Shown: piece after piece, positions 58,366-58,587 of the stretch
Layout: each line of letters starts with the position of its first letter
How positions within the stretch are numbered: position 1 is the first letter of the stretch
Assembly: GCA_903828675.1 (NCBI GenBank)
Contig: CAIKND010000222.1
Location: forward strand, 1-58,587
DNA from: an uncultured Acidobacteriaceae bacterium
GTDB taxonomy: Bacteria > Acidobacteriota > Terriglobia > Terriglobales > Acidobacteriaceae
Direction of reading: 5' to 3'
Length of the DNA stretch: 58,587 bases
The notes under the pieces: model-generated
Databases searched by the model: none
What the model saw: only the letters and a program-made list of their open reading frames with translations
What the model was told of the DNA's origin: nothing
Position numbers and translations under genes: made by a program

Positions 58366-58587
58366 ACCGGTCGGACGTACATTTCCTTGGCATGCGATGA
58401 CACGTTTCCTAGGCGGTGAGCGCGGATGGACCGGCCAGCAGCACTAGAGCAATTCCAGGATTACCGTACCCTAGGAGTGTGTCGGTCATAGCGTTTTCGC
58501 AAAAGCCAACTTAGCGGTTTGCCGGGGAGGTATTCGAAGTGTGTCGCGCAGGTGGTGAGCCGGTTTGCGGATGACAGTGTGTTTTTC

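Overview
The window looks like chromosomal DNA of an Acidobacteriota species, most likely class Terriglobia. This is inferred from gene content, not from a marker gene: high-GC protein-coding DNA, a fused E1 alpha/beta 2-oxoacid dehydrogenase, a small secreted protein of the 'VPFSFAVGNK..PAGTYFI' type, a YVTN-repeat lipoprotein, a GMC oxidoreductase paired with a gluconate-dehydrogenase-subunit-3 protein, a winged-helix/AAA regulator, plant-polysaccharide hydrolases and abundant palindromic intergenic repeats. I see no rRNA, tRNA, CRISPR array, transposase, integrase or phage gene.

Layout. 0-7 kb: housekeeping genes (3' end of prfB, a CoA-binding protein, dsbD, rarA overlapping a SpoU RNA methyltransferase, a Sua5/TsaC enzyme, a DUF218 protein). 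7-10.3 kb: a REC-PAS-GGDEF-EAL signalling protein and a DUF92 membrane protein. 10.4-14.5 kb: a secreted GH31 glycosidase and a YVTN lipoprotein. 14.8-18.1 kb: a three-gene, ATGA-overlapping operon for a periplasmic dehydrogenase (Tat subunit-3-like lipoprotein, GMC flavoprotein, nine-haem cytochrome c). 18.3-20.6 kb: tlyA, DUF805, nadK. 20.7-24.6 kb: a minus-strand NtrC-type two-component operon ending in a proline-rich lipoprotein. 24.7-31.3 kb: an ABC-F ATPase, a small secreted protein, a winged-helix/AAA ATPase regulator split by a +1 frame change, a YihY protein, DUF3185 and a rhodanese. 31.5-38.2 kb: a sialate O-acetylesterase-like enzyme, rocD, a histone-H1-like protein, and divergent GH43 and fucosidase-like genes. 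38.5-46.2 kb: M20 dipeptidase-mobA-mlaF operon, a polyprenyl glycosylphosphotransferase, nadE and a DsbA-like thioredoxin. 47.5-54.5 kb: an Ig-like lipoprotein and Tat-exported multicopper oxidase, an MscS channel, two related small exported proteins, and the fused E1 enzyme. 55-57.2 kb: a second PAS-GGDEF-EAL protein. The last 1.3 kb is gene-poor.

The most distinctive signal lies between genes. Six copies of a ~44-bp hairpin share conserved outer arms (GTGCCCCATC / GTGGGA) while the inner arms differ and mostly remain complementary; one copy forms the C-terminus of the SpoU methyltransferase. A 143-bp repeat with a G-quadruplex-prone tail occurs twice in inverted orientation, bracketing 7.6 kb (47.0-54.9 kb), and two other repeat families also occur in opposite orientations on the two sides. 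Functionally, several genes point to extracytoplasmic redox chemistry (DsbD, DsbA-like, GMC/cytochrome, multicopper oxidase) and to plant-polymer breakdown (GH31, GH43, GH29-like, esterase).
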